Source: Cellulophaga lytica DSM 7489 (GTDB lineage: Bacteria; Bacteroidota; Bacteroidia; Flavobacteriales; Flavobacteriaceae). From it: DNA of 64,000 nt. The position numbers and the translations under genes were made by a program. Position 1 is the first letter of the stretch, and the number at the start of each line of letters is the position of its first letter. This document shows, in pieces, positions 17,628 to 25,500 of the stretch. The notes beneath the pieces were generated by a model. It searched no databases. It saw only the letters and a program-made list of their open reading frames with translations, and was not told the DNA's origin. The DNA lies in the NCBI RefSeq assembly GCF_000190595.1, contig NC_015167.1:2960501-3024500 (forward strand). Direction: 5' to 3'.

Positions 17628-20378
17628 TTATCTCTGGCTTCTTTGTTCCCATTTAAGGTCTTTAAGTATACTGCTCTTAATTCCTATAAAGAAATACCAT
17701 CTTTCATAAGTACCAAAAGGAGTCCAGTTAAAGTTAAGTCTAAAACTCTTTAAATCTCTTTCAAAACGCAATTGTGTTAAAGAAAAACCTTGGTTTTTAA
17801 AATCGTAACCAGATGATACTCCAACTTTCCATCTAGGAGTTAAATCTACATTACCAGAAAACATTAAAGAGTGGTTGCTAATTTCATCCTGTCTGTTGGG
17901 GTTGCTATAGCTTACGGCATAGGCAAGCCTTATATCCCAAGGAATTGTGTTTTTGTATAACGGATTTTCTTTAACCTCTTCGTCTTCATCGTCATTAAGG
18001 TTTCCTGGCCTGCCATTAAAATTATCTGCGGTTCCAAATAAGTCGTCTGTTCTACCACCACTGGCGGCAACATAAGAGTCTCCGTTGTCCTTATTGTCAT
18101 CCTCATCATCTTTATCCTTATCAAACATTTTACTACTTAAAGAGTATCCAATGTTGGCTCTTGCTGTGGTAAGTCTAAATAAGCTACCACCGTTATTAAT
18201 ATTTAGAGTATTAATTCTGGTGCCTTTGTTATCTATTGCGTAAGGATCTAGATTTGCAGAAAAGTTAATGGACATTTTTTTGTTTAAAATAGTAGTACCA
18301 CCATTTACCCTAAACGGACTTAAACGTAGAGAGTCTGCTTGAAAATTATAATTAGTAGAAATATTAAAACTACTTAATAATGATATTTTTTTAGGCTCTG
18401 TAGCGGTAGAGTCTTTATCTTTTACTTTTGCTTCTAGCGTATTTTGTAAAGAAAAACTTAGAGCGCTACTTTGTGTTAAGCCAGGTGCACCATTTAAAGT
18501 TCCTTCAAACCTACTGTACTGTATGTATTCTCCATCAGCATTCATATACTCATCATAAGTTTCTTCAAAAGAAGGAGAGTAGCTATAACCAATAGATGGA
18601 CGCATTGTATGCCTTATAGCTTGTATGTTTTTGCTTTCATCAAAAGTCCAAGTACCGTACACTGTTGTTCCTAAACTAGCACTAAAGCTGTATTTGTTGT
18701 AGCGGTCAAAGCCATTTATTTTTTCAGATACTACTTCTTCTGTAGTTTCATCATAAGACTTGTTATAGGTTTCTAGCGTCCAAATATCTTCATAAGATCC
18801 ACCAAGACTAACACTTAACTGTTTAAAAAGTTTAAAATTAGTGCTAATAGGTATTCTGTGTCTTGCTCCAACTCTTGCATCATCAAACATTTCAGACTTA
18901 AAGAAAAGTGAATCTACTGTTGTTATTTGGTTTTGCGCATTAACATCATATTGAAAATTGATGTTCTGTATGATCCCTTTTTTTAAGCCATCTTTTTTTG
19001 CAAACGGAAAAATACGCTCCATACTTGCTTGCATTGTAGGTAGCGTTAAGTTAATAACGTCTGTATTGGTGTTTTGGTTATGAGTAGCTGTTAAACTAAG
19101 GTTTACAGACGGGTATGCCGGAAACGTTTTGGAATAGGAAACAGAAGATGATAAGTTGTTATTTTGGGTATTGGGTACGTTGTATTGGTTTAATGAACTT
19201 CTGTAATAATCACTACTACCAAGGTTTACATTTGCAGATAACCTGGAGTTAGGGTTATTTTTAGGATCTTGCGTGTGTGATATTTGTATGTTGTAATTTG
19301 TAGACCTGCTGTAGTCTTCAAATCCTTTTTGACTATTTATCTGGTTCTCAAATCTAATATTAACATTTCCCTTGTATTTGTAACGTTTAGTGTAGACGGA
19401 CTGCCCTCTAAAACCGTAACTACCATTGGTGTAAAAGTCTCCTTGTAGTGTTAAATCTACATAATCATTAATAGGAAAATAATAACCACCATTTTGTAAA
19501 AAATACCCTCTGTCTGGATCACTACCAAAAGTTGGAAAAATTAAGCCTGCAGTATTACCAGTTGTCATAGGAAAATAAGCAAACGGTAATGCAATTGGTG
19601 TAGGTACATCTGCAATAAACATATTACTATAACCTGCAATCATTTTTTTTCCGGGTACAAATTTACCTTTACGTACAAGTATATAATAGTCTGGATTTAT
19701 AGTATCGTTAGATGTAGTAATTTTAGCTCTACTCATAAAATAAACAGAGTCGTTTTCCTTTTTTGTTTTCTCTGCATACACTTTCATAGCATCACTACCT
19801 ATGCTTCCTAAACCAGCTTGTTGCTCTGTTCTAGAATTCCATATAAGTGCCTTTTGTGTATCAAAATTAAACCTTATAGAGTCTGGTTTAACAATTTGGT
19901 TTCCTTGTTTAAAATCTGGTAGCTGAGAGTAAACTCCAGTAGAGTCTTTAATACGGCCTGCATAAACTTCGTTTTTAGCAAGATCCATAATTATAATACC
20001 CGCTTTTAACTCTGTATCTTGGTAGTAAAGTTCAGCTTTATCATATAGGTAAATTTTACCCTCTTTGCGGTCATAACGCATATAACCTTCTGCTTTTCTT
20101 TTTACAATATCTGCAAGTAAAGGCTCTTTTTTAGAGGTAGAATCTTGTATAATACTATCTTTTTTAACAGGGGCACCTAAGATATCTGCAGGAATTAATG
20201 GTGCTACTATAGTGTCTTTTTGTTTCTTTATAGTTAGTGGTATTACCTTATCTTCCTGTGCAGATAGGCTTAAAACCCCTAAAAACAGGAGTAAAGAAAA
20301 AAGTAAACGATGTTTATTTGATTGCAAGGCTATAAATCCTATTTTTGTATTGATTTGGCTCGTCGTTTTGGGCTTCAA
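17628..20378 (-). CDS. lptD: LptD-like LPS assembly outer-membrane protein
   Basis: This ~916-residue protein should insert lipopolysaccharide into the outer membrane. It has a hydrophobic leader ending LSLSAQ (residue 41), an OstA/LptA-like segment at about 85-230 (including GKIYLYDKAELYYQ), and a long beta-barrel C-terminal part. A very acidic stretch at about 751-801, rich in Asp/Glu/Asn, lies in the barrel half and is probably an extracellular loop. The listed start is TTG20378. A TAAGTTTG box overlaps that codon, so translation more likely begins downstream, for example at TTG20327 (MQSNKHRLL), which gives a normal signal peptide. It is divergent from the amidase gene. Confidence 0.87.
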   Translation of the reverse strand: MKPKTTSQINTKIGFIALQSNKHRLLFSLLLFLGVLSLSAQEDKVIPLTIKKQKDTIVAPLIPADILGAPVKKDSIIQDSTSKKEPLLADIVKRKAEGYMRYDRKEGKIYLYDKAELYYQDTELKAGIIIMDLAKNEVYAGRIKDSTGVYSQLPDFKQGNQIVKPDSIRFNFDTQKALIWNSRTEQQAGLGSIGSDAMKVYAEKTKKENDSVYFMSRAKITTSNDTINPDYYILVRKGKFVPGKKMIAGYSNMFIADVPTPIALPFAYFPMTTGNTAGLIFPTFGSDPDRGYFLQNGGYYFPINDYVDLTLQGDFYTNGSYGFRGQSVYTKRYKYKGNVNIRFENQINSQKGFEDYSRSTNYNIQISHTQDPKNNPNSRLSANVNLGSSDYYRSSLNQYNVPNTQNNNLSSSVSYSKTFPAYPSVNLSLTATHNQNTNTDVINLTLPTMQASMERIFPFAKKDGLKKGIIQNINFQYDVNAQNQITTVDSLFFKSEMFDDARVGARHRIPISTNFKLFKQLSVSLGGSYEDIWTLETYNKSYDETTEEVVSEKINGFDRYNKYSFSASLGTTVYGTWTFDESKNIQAIRHTMRPSIGYSYSPSFEETYDEYMNADGEYIQYSRFEGTLNGAPGLTQSSALSFSLQNTLEAKVKDKDSTATEPKKISLLSSFNISTNYNFQADSLRLSPFRVNGGTTILNKKMSINFSANLDPYAIDNKGTRINTLNINNGGSLFRLTTARANIGYSLSSKMFDKDKDDEDDNKDNGDSYVAASGGRTDDLFGTADNFNGRPGNLNDDEDEEVKENPLYKNTIPWDIRLAYAVSYSNPNRQDEISNHSLMFSGNVDLTPRWKVGVSSGYDFKNQGFSLTQLRFERDLKSFRLNFNWTPFGTYERWYFFIGIKSSILKDLKWEQRSQR

Positions 20379-20383
20379 ACTTA
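20376..20383 (-). promoter_or_regulatory. Candidate -7 box for lptD
   Basis: TAAGTTTG on the minus strand is an exact TAnnTTTG match, in the 52-bp gap to the divergent amidase gene. It overlaps the first possible lptD start codon. No -33 TTG is visible at the usual distance. Confidence 0.4.
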
Positions 20384-20430
20384 CGCATATTTTTTATTTT
20401 AAAATACGCATTAGAATAAATTTAACCTAA

Positions 20431-21699
20431 ATGAATAAAACATTTAATAATTATATATTAAAATTTAACAGCTTTTCATCAATTAGACTATTGCTGCTTA
20501 CTTTTTTACTTTCATCTTTTAGCATTAATTACAATTCTACTACAGCACAAGATAAATTTGTAGTTGTTTTAGACGCTGGTCACGGTGGTCATGACCCAGG
20601 AAACTTGGGAAATGGTTACTTAGAAAAAAATATAGCATTAAATATTGTTTTAAAGGCAGGGGAGTTATTATCTCAAAACCCAAACATTAAAGTAATATAC
20701 ACCAGAAAGGACGATACTTTTGTAGATTTGTTTGAGCGCGGAGAAATAGCCAATAAAGCAAATGCAGACTTGTTTGTTTCTGTACATTGTGATTCTCACA
20801 CATCAGATGCTCACGGTGCGGGTACTTTTGTTTTAGGGTTACACGCTAATAAGCAAAATTTTGAAATTGCTAAAAAAGAGAACTCTGTTATTTATTTAGA
20901 AGACAATTACCAGGCTAAATACTCTGAGTATAATATAGATTCTCCAGAGTCTGTAATTGGTTTAACTATAATGCAAGAAGAGTTTTTAGACCAAAGTATT
21001 GCTTTGGCAAAATTGTTGCAAGATAAGTTTTCTAACAAATTAAAAAGAACAGACCGTAAGGTTAAACAAGCTGGGTTTATAGTGTTACACCAAACCTTTA
21101 TGCCTAGCGTTTTAATTGAAACAGGTTTTTTAACCAATAAAAATGAAGGTGCTTATTTAAATTCTAGATCTGGGCAATTAGAAATGGGAACTGCAATAGC
21201 AGAGGCTGTTGTTGGTTATATGGATCAGTTGGTGGCTAATGCTTTGGCAGCTACTGGTAATACGCCAGAGCCAAAAGTAACCAAAGAGGTTGTACCAACT
21301 ACTGTTAAAAAAGAAGTAGAAGAAGTTATAGAAAAAGATGTAGTAGTTACTAAAAAGCCAGCTATTAAGGAACCTGTAATAGTAAAAAAAGCACAAGAAG
21401 AAGCTAAAACAACCTTAGCAACAACAAAAAAAAGTACTATAGAATTTAGAGTGCAGCTTTTTGCAAGCGGAAAATCTATACCTTTAAAACCAGATAATTT
21501 TAAAGGACTTAATGCGTTAACAAAAGAACCAGTTAATAGTTTATTTCGTTATATGACAGGTAACGCTAAAACGTATTATGATGCTAAATTAATAAAGAGT
21601 AATGCAGATATAAAAGGATACACATCTTCTTACATAGTTGCCTATAAAGATGGCAAGCGTATTAATGTAGAGGATGCTATTAAACAATTAAAAGAATAA
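20431..21699 (+). CDS. N-acetylmuramoyl-L-alanine amidase with SPOR-like tail
   Basis: This 422-residue exported peptidoglycan hydrolase cuts the bond between MurNAc and the stem peptide. An N-terminal hydrophobic leader ends near TTAQ (residue 40). The Amidase_3 domain covers about 43-265: His51 in LDAGHGG, Glu65, a VSVHCDSH segment and the catalytic Glu in LIETGFLTN. A Lys/Val/Glu-rich linker (about 275-330) leads to a C-terminal domain (about 337-420) that resembles a SPOR-type peptidoglycan-binding domain. It starts an operon with the MlaD gene 33 bp downstream, and is divergent from lptD, a grouping of envelope functions. Confidence 0.92.
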   Translation: MNKTFNNYILKFNSFSSIRLLLLTFLLSSFSINYNSTTAQDKFVVVLDAGHGGHDPGNLGNGYLEKNIALNIVLKAGELLSQNPNIKVIYTRKDDTFVDLFERGEIANKANADLFVSVHCDSHTSDAHGAGTFVLGLHANKQNFEIAKKENSVIYLEDNYQAKYSEYNIDSPESVIGLTIMQEEFLDQSIALAKLLQDKFSNKLKRTDRKVKQAGFIVLHQTFMPSVLIETGFLTNKNEGAYLNSRSGQLEMGTAIAEAVVGYMDQLVANALAATGNTPEPKVTKEVVPTTVKKEVEEVIEKDVVVTKKPAIKEPVIVKKAQEEAKTTLATTKKSTIEFRVQLFASGKSIPLKPDNFKGLNALTKEPVNSLFRYMTGNAKTYYDAKLIKSNADIKGYTSSYIVAYKDGKRINVEDAIKQLKE

Positions 21700-21732
21700 T
21701 TCTAATTAAATTTAGAGTAAAACATATTTCTA

Positions 21733-22698
21733 TTGAAACTATCTAGAGAATTAAAAACAGGAATAATTGTTATTGGCGGAATATTGCTATTTATATTAGG
21801 TTTTAGCTACCTAAAAGCAACGCCGTTGTTTGATAATAGTAAAACATTTTATGCAGTTTATGATGATGTTGGAGGTCTGCAACCAGGTACGCAGGTTTCT
21901 ATAAACGGATTTTCTGTAGGTAAGGTAAATGACATTAGGTTTAAAGATAAAACAGGAAAGTTAATGGTAACTTTTACTGTAGATAGTGATTTTCAGTTTT
22001 CTAAAAATAGTATAGCAGAATTGTATGATACTGGTATTATTGGAGGAAAAGGAATTCAGATAATACCTGTTTTTGATAACGCAAAAATGGCAGAGTCTGG
22101 TGATACTTTGGTGACTAAAACAAAACCAGGGTTAACAGATCTTGTACAACAAAACCTAGCACCATTGCAAACAAAGGTAGAAGGAGCTATTTCTAATGCA
22201 GATTCACTTTTAATAAATGTAAATGATGTTTTAGATGCTAAAACAAAAAAGGATTTACAAAGTAGTATAGCTGGTTTAAATGATTTAATAAAGAGTTTTA
22301 AAGTAACTACAAACTCTTTAAATAGTTTAATGGCCAATAACAAAGAAGATTTAGAAAGCTCTTTGGCTAATATAAAAAAAATAACAGATGATTTTGCTAA
22401 AATATCTACCTCATTGTCTGAAGCAGAGCTAGATAAAAGCATTGCAGGATTGCAAAAAACGGTTGCCAACTTAGATAATTTGCTAACTAAAATAGATAAA
22501 GGTGAGGGTTCATTAGGAAAATTAATGAACAATGAAGAACTTTACAACAATCTGGCAGGCGCATCTAAAGAGTTAGATTTACTATTACAAGATTTTAGAT
22601 TAAACCCTAAACGTTATGTAAATGTTTCTGTTTTTGGTAAAAAACAAAAAGAATATACATTACCAGAAAATGACCCTGCAGATACTTTAAAAAACTAA
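21733..22698 (+). CDS. MlaD/MCE family lipid-transport protein
   Basis: This 321-residue protein has a single N-terminal membrane helix (about 9-25), then an MCE domain (about 35-115, with DDVGGLQPGTQVSINGFSVG), then a long alpha-helical region rich in Asn/Leu/Lys heptads (about 130-290). MCE proteins form periplasmic hexamers that carry lipids between the membranes as parts of Mla-type ABC systems. Here the permease and ATPase (MlaE, MlaF) are not next to it; they must be elsewhere. The start codon is TTG at 21733, just before the conserved MKLSRELKTG. It is likely co-transcribed with the amidase upstream and the Fe-S gene 17 bp downstream. Confidence 0.9.
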   Translation: MKLSRELKTGIIVIGGILLFILGFSYLKATPLFDNSKTFYAVYDDVGGLQPGTQVSINGFSVGKVNDIRFKDKTGKLMVTFTVDSDFQFSKNSIAELYDTGIIGGKGIQIIPVFDNAKMAESGDTLVTKTKPGLTDLVQQNLAPLQTKVEGAISNADSLLINVNDVLDAKTKKDLQSSIAGLNDLIKSFKVTTNSLNSLMANNKEDLESSLANIKKITDDFAKISTSLSEAELDKSIAGLQKTVANLDNLLTKIDKGEGSLGKLMNNEELYNNLAGASKELDLLLQDFRLNPKRYVNVSVFGKKQKEYTLPENDPADTLKN

Positions 22699-22715
22699 AT
22701 AACTAACTATTATAT

Positions 22716-24050
22716 ATGGATTACCTTCCCAACATTATTTTCTTACTAGTATTAGTTGCTGGTATAGGATTTTTTGCTAAAAACGTAAAAGCACTTTCTC
22801 GTAATATTAAATTAGGGAAAGATGTAGATGTAAGTGATAACAAACCACAACGCTGGAAAAATATGGCGCGTATTGCATTAGGACAAACCAAAATGGTTGT
22901 GCGTCCTGTTGCAGGTATTTTACACATTGTTGTATACGTTGGTTTTATAATTATTAATATAGAAGTGCTAGAAATTATTTTAGACGGATTGCTTGGTACA
23001 CACCGTATTTTTGCGCCATTAGGTGTTGTTTATGATGTGTTAATTGGTTCTTTTGAAATTTTAGCGTTTTTAGTAATTGTTTCGGTTGTTATCTTTTGGG
23101 TAAGAAGAAATGTTATAAAAATTCAACGTTTTTTAAAGCCAGAAATGAAAGGTTGGCCTAAAAAAGATGGTAACCTTATATTGTATATAGAGTTTGTTTT
23201 AATGACGCTTTTTTTAACAATGAATGCAGCAGATTTTCAATTACAAACTATAGATGCACTACACTATGTTAAAGCAGGGTCATTTCCTGTTAGTCAGTTT
23301 ATAGCTCCAATTTTTAGCGGTATGTCAGAGGCTAGTCTAATAGTTGTAGAACGTTCTGCATGGTGGTTGCATATTATTGGTATATTACTTTTCTTAAATT
23401 ACCTTTATTATTCTAAGCACTTACATATTTTATTAGCTTTCCCTAATACATACTACGGAAAAGTAAAGCCAAAAGGACAATTAGATAACCTTGAAGCAGT
23501 AACAGCAGAGGTTAAAATGATGATGGATCCAGATGTAGACCCATTTGCAGCACCTGCTGAAGGAGCAGATGAGGCTGCTGAACCAGATAAATTTGGTGCA
23601 TCAGATGTTACAGATTTAAACTGGGTACAGTTGTTAAATTCATATACCTGTACAGAATGTGGTAGATGTACTAGTGAGTGTCCTGCAAACCAAACAGGTA
23701 AATTATTATCACCAAGAAAGATAATGATGGATACCAGAGATAGGCTTCAGGAAGTAGGTAATAATATAGACAAAAATAAAGGCGAGTTTGTAGCAGATGG
23801 CAAACAATTGTTGGGAGATTATATTACAGAAGAAGAGCTATGGGCGTGTACATCATGTAATGCTTGTACAGAGGCTTGTCCTGTTAGTATAGACCCATTA
23901 TCTATAATTATGGATATGCGTCGTTACTTGGTAATGGAGCAGTCTGCAGCACCATCAGACTTAAATAATATGATGGGGAATATAGAAAACAACGGAGCGC
24001 CTTGGCCATTTAATCAAATGGATAGGTTAAACTGGAAAAACGAATCTTAA
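22716..24050 (+). CDS. Membrane-bound (Fe-S)-binding oxidoreductase subunit, two 4Fe-4S clusters
   Basis: This 444-residue protein has about five or six membrane helices in its first ~250 residues, resembling heterodisulfide reductase/nitrate reductase gamma-type cytochrome domains. A cytoplasmic dicluster domain follows with CTECGRCTSEC (Cys312, 315, 318, 322) and CTSCNACTEAC (Cys378, 381, 384, 388), each followed by Pro. With the CCG-domain protein 19 bp downstream it forms an HdrD/GlpC-like pair split in two. It probably passes electrons between a soluble donor (such as ETF or a dehydrogenase) and the quinone pool. The real partner is unknown. Confidence 0.88.
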   Translation: MDYLPNIIFLLVLVAGIGFFAKNVKALSRNIKLGKDVDVSDNKPQRWKNMARIALGQTKMVVRPVAGILHIVVYVGFIIINIEVLEIILDGLLGTHRIFAPLGVVYDVLIGSFEILAFLVIVSVVIFWVRRNVIKIQRFLKPEMKGWPKKDGNLILYIEFVLMTLFLTMNAADFQLQTIDALHYVKAGSFPVSQFIAPIFSGMSEASLIVVERSAWWLHIIGILLFLNYLYYSKHLHILLAFPNTYYGKVKPKGQLDNLEAVTAEVKMMMDPDVDPFAAPAEGADEAAEPDKFGASDVTDLNWVQLLNSYTCTECGRCTSECPANQTGKLLSPRKIMMDTRDRLQEVGNNIDKNKGEFVADGKQLLGDYITEEELWACTSCNACTEACPVSIDPLSIIMDMRRYLVMEQSAAPSDLNNMMGNIENNGAPWPFNQMDRLNWKNES

Positions 24051-24069
24051 ATAGAAATCCAAAATATTT

Positions 24070-24861
24070 ATGAGTAACGAATTAAAAGTGCCAACAATGG
24101 CAGAGTTATTTGCCGAGGGTAAACAACCAGAAGTTTTATTTTGGGTTGGATGTGCAGGAAGTTTTGACGATAGAGCAAAAAAAATTACCAAAGCATTTGT
24201 AAAAATTTTAAATAAAGCAAACGTTAGTTTTGCTGTTTTAGGAACAGAAGAAAGCTGTACAGGTGATCCAGCAAAAAGAGCAGGAAATGAATTTTTATTT
24301 CAAATGCAAGCAGTTACCAATATAGAGGTAATGAATGCTTATGAAGTTAAAAAAGTAGTTACAGCTTGTCCGCACTGTTTTAATACTATAAAAAATGAAT
24401 ACCCTGGTTTAGGTGGTAATTATGAGGTGGTACACCATACTCAGTTTTTAAAAGATTTATTGTCTGAAGGTAGAATTACTATGGAAGGCGGACAGTATAA
24501 AGGAAAACGTATTACTTTTCATGACCCTTGTTATTTAGGTAGAGCAAATGGTGTTTATGAAGCACCAAGAGACCTAATACGTAAGCTTGATGCTGAACTT
24601 GTAGAAATGAAAAACTGCAAGAAAAAAGGATTGTGTTGTGGTGCTGGTGGAGCGCAAATGTTTAAGGAACCAGAAAATGGTAACAAAGATGTTAATGTAG
24701 AACGTACAGAACAAGCTTTAGGTACAAAACCAGAAATTATAGCCGCAGGTTGCCCTTTTTGCAATACAATGATGACAGACGGTGTTAAGAGTAAAGAAAA
24801 AGAAGGAGAAGTAGAAGTTTTGGATATTGCAGAACTTATTGCTAATGCAGAAGATTTGTAA
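24070..24861 (+). CDS. (Fe-S)-binding protein with two CCG domains (HdrB/LutA/GlpC-like)
   Basis: This 263-residue cytoplasmic protein has two cysteine-rich CCG domains. The first carries a GCAGSFDDRA start and TACPHCF; the second has DPCYLGR, LCCGAGGAQM and AGCPFCNTM. In HdrB and relatives such repeats bind non-cubane or 4Fe-4S clusters that act directly on the substrate or donor. It is the soluble partner of the membrane dicluster protein just upstream, and together they match 'Fe-S oxidoreductase' pairs common in Bacteroidota. The redox reaction is not known. Confidence 0.88.
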   Translation: MSNELKVPTMAELFAEGKQPEVLFWVGCAGSFDDRAKKITKAFVKILNKANVSFAVLGTEESCTGDPAKRAGNEFLFQMQAVTNIEVMNAYEVKKVVTACPHCFNTIKNEYPGLGGNYEVVHHTQFLKDLLSEGRITMEGGQYKGKRITFHDPCYLGRANGVYEAPRDLIRKLDAELVEMKNCKKKGLCCGAGGAQMFKEPENGNKDVNVERTEQALGTKPEIIAAGCPFCNTMMTDGVKSKEKEGEVEVLDIAELIANAEDL

Positions 24862-24929
24862 AATAATCTTTTAGGTAGATTGGAAGTTTTATAAAAAATA
24901 AACGTCTATTTACTTTTAATAAAATAATT

Positions 24930-25412
24930 ATGCTAGTAGATTTTAAAGATTTGCCAGATACATCTCGTATTTGGATATACCAGGCCAATAGGTCTTTAAC
25001 TCCAGAAGAGTTAGCTGAGATAAAAGAGGGTTTAGATGCTTTTATAGTAGATTGGACTGCTCACGGTAGTAACCTAACTGCAGGTTATGAAATAAAATAC
25101 AAACGTTTTATAGTATTAGGTTTAGATCAAACCAATGCTTCGGCAACAGGTTGTTCTATAGATGCTTCAGTACGTTTTATTCAAAGTTTAGAGCAAAAAT
25201 ATAATATAGATTTGTTAGATAAGATGAACGTGTCTTACAAACAAGGAGAATTTGTAGCTTACAAAACTTTGGTAGACTTTAAAAAGATGGCTAAAAATAA
25301 ATCGGTCTCTAAAAAAACTATTGTATTTAATAACCTTGTAGCTAATAAGCACGAGTATTTAAACCACTGGGAAGTTCCAGCAGAAGAAAGTTGGCACAGT
25401 AGGTTTATGTAA
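24930..25412 (+). CDS. Conserved flavobacterial protein of unknown function (often called 'ABC transporter ATPase')
   Basis: This 160-residue protein has no signal peptide, membrane helix or recognisable catalytic motif. Close relatives in Flavobacteriaceae are commonly labelled 'ABC transporter ATPase', but there is no Walker A, Walker B or ABC signature here, so that label is not supported. Conserved-looking parts are DTSRIWIYQANR near residue 10, FIVLGLDQTNASATGCSID at the centre and the C-terminal WEVPAEESWHSRFM. It follows the Fe-S gene after 68 bp, with a weak promoter-like TACTTTTA at 24911-24918. A one-cysteine conserved motif (ATGCSID) may matter for function. Confidence 0.72.
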   Translation: MLVDFKDLPDTSRIWIYQANRSLTPEELAEIKEGLDAFIVDWTAHGSNLTAGYEIKYKRFIVLGLDQTNASATGCSIDASVRFIQSLEQKYNIDLLDKMNVSYKQGEFVAYKTLVDFKKMAKNKSVSKKTIVFNNLVANKHEYLNHWEVPAEESWHSRFM

Positions 25413-25500
25413 TATAAAGTTCCCCAAATCTTTTATACTTACTAAGTAAAGTTCTTAACCTACAGATTTACTTAAAAACAAACCTGTTTTACATTCGTTT

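Noticed and set aside
24930..25412. ABC transporter ATPase function
   Set aside because: No Walker A, Walker B or signature motif is present in the 160 residues.
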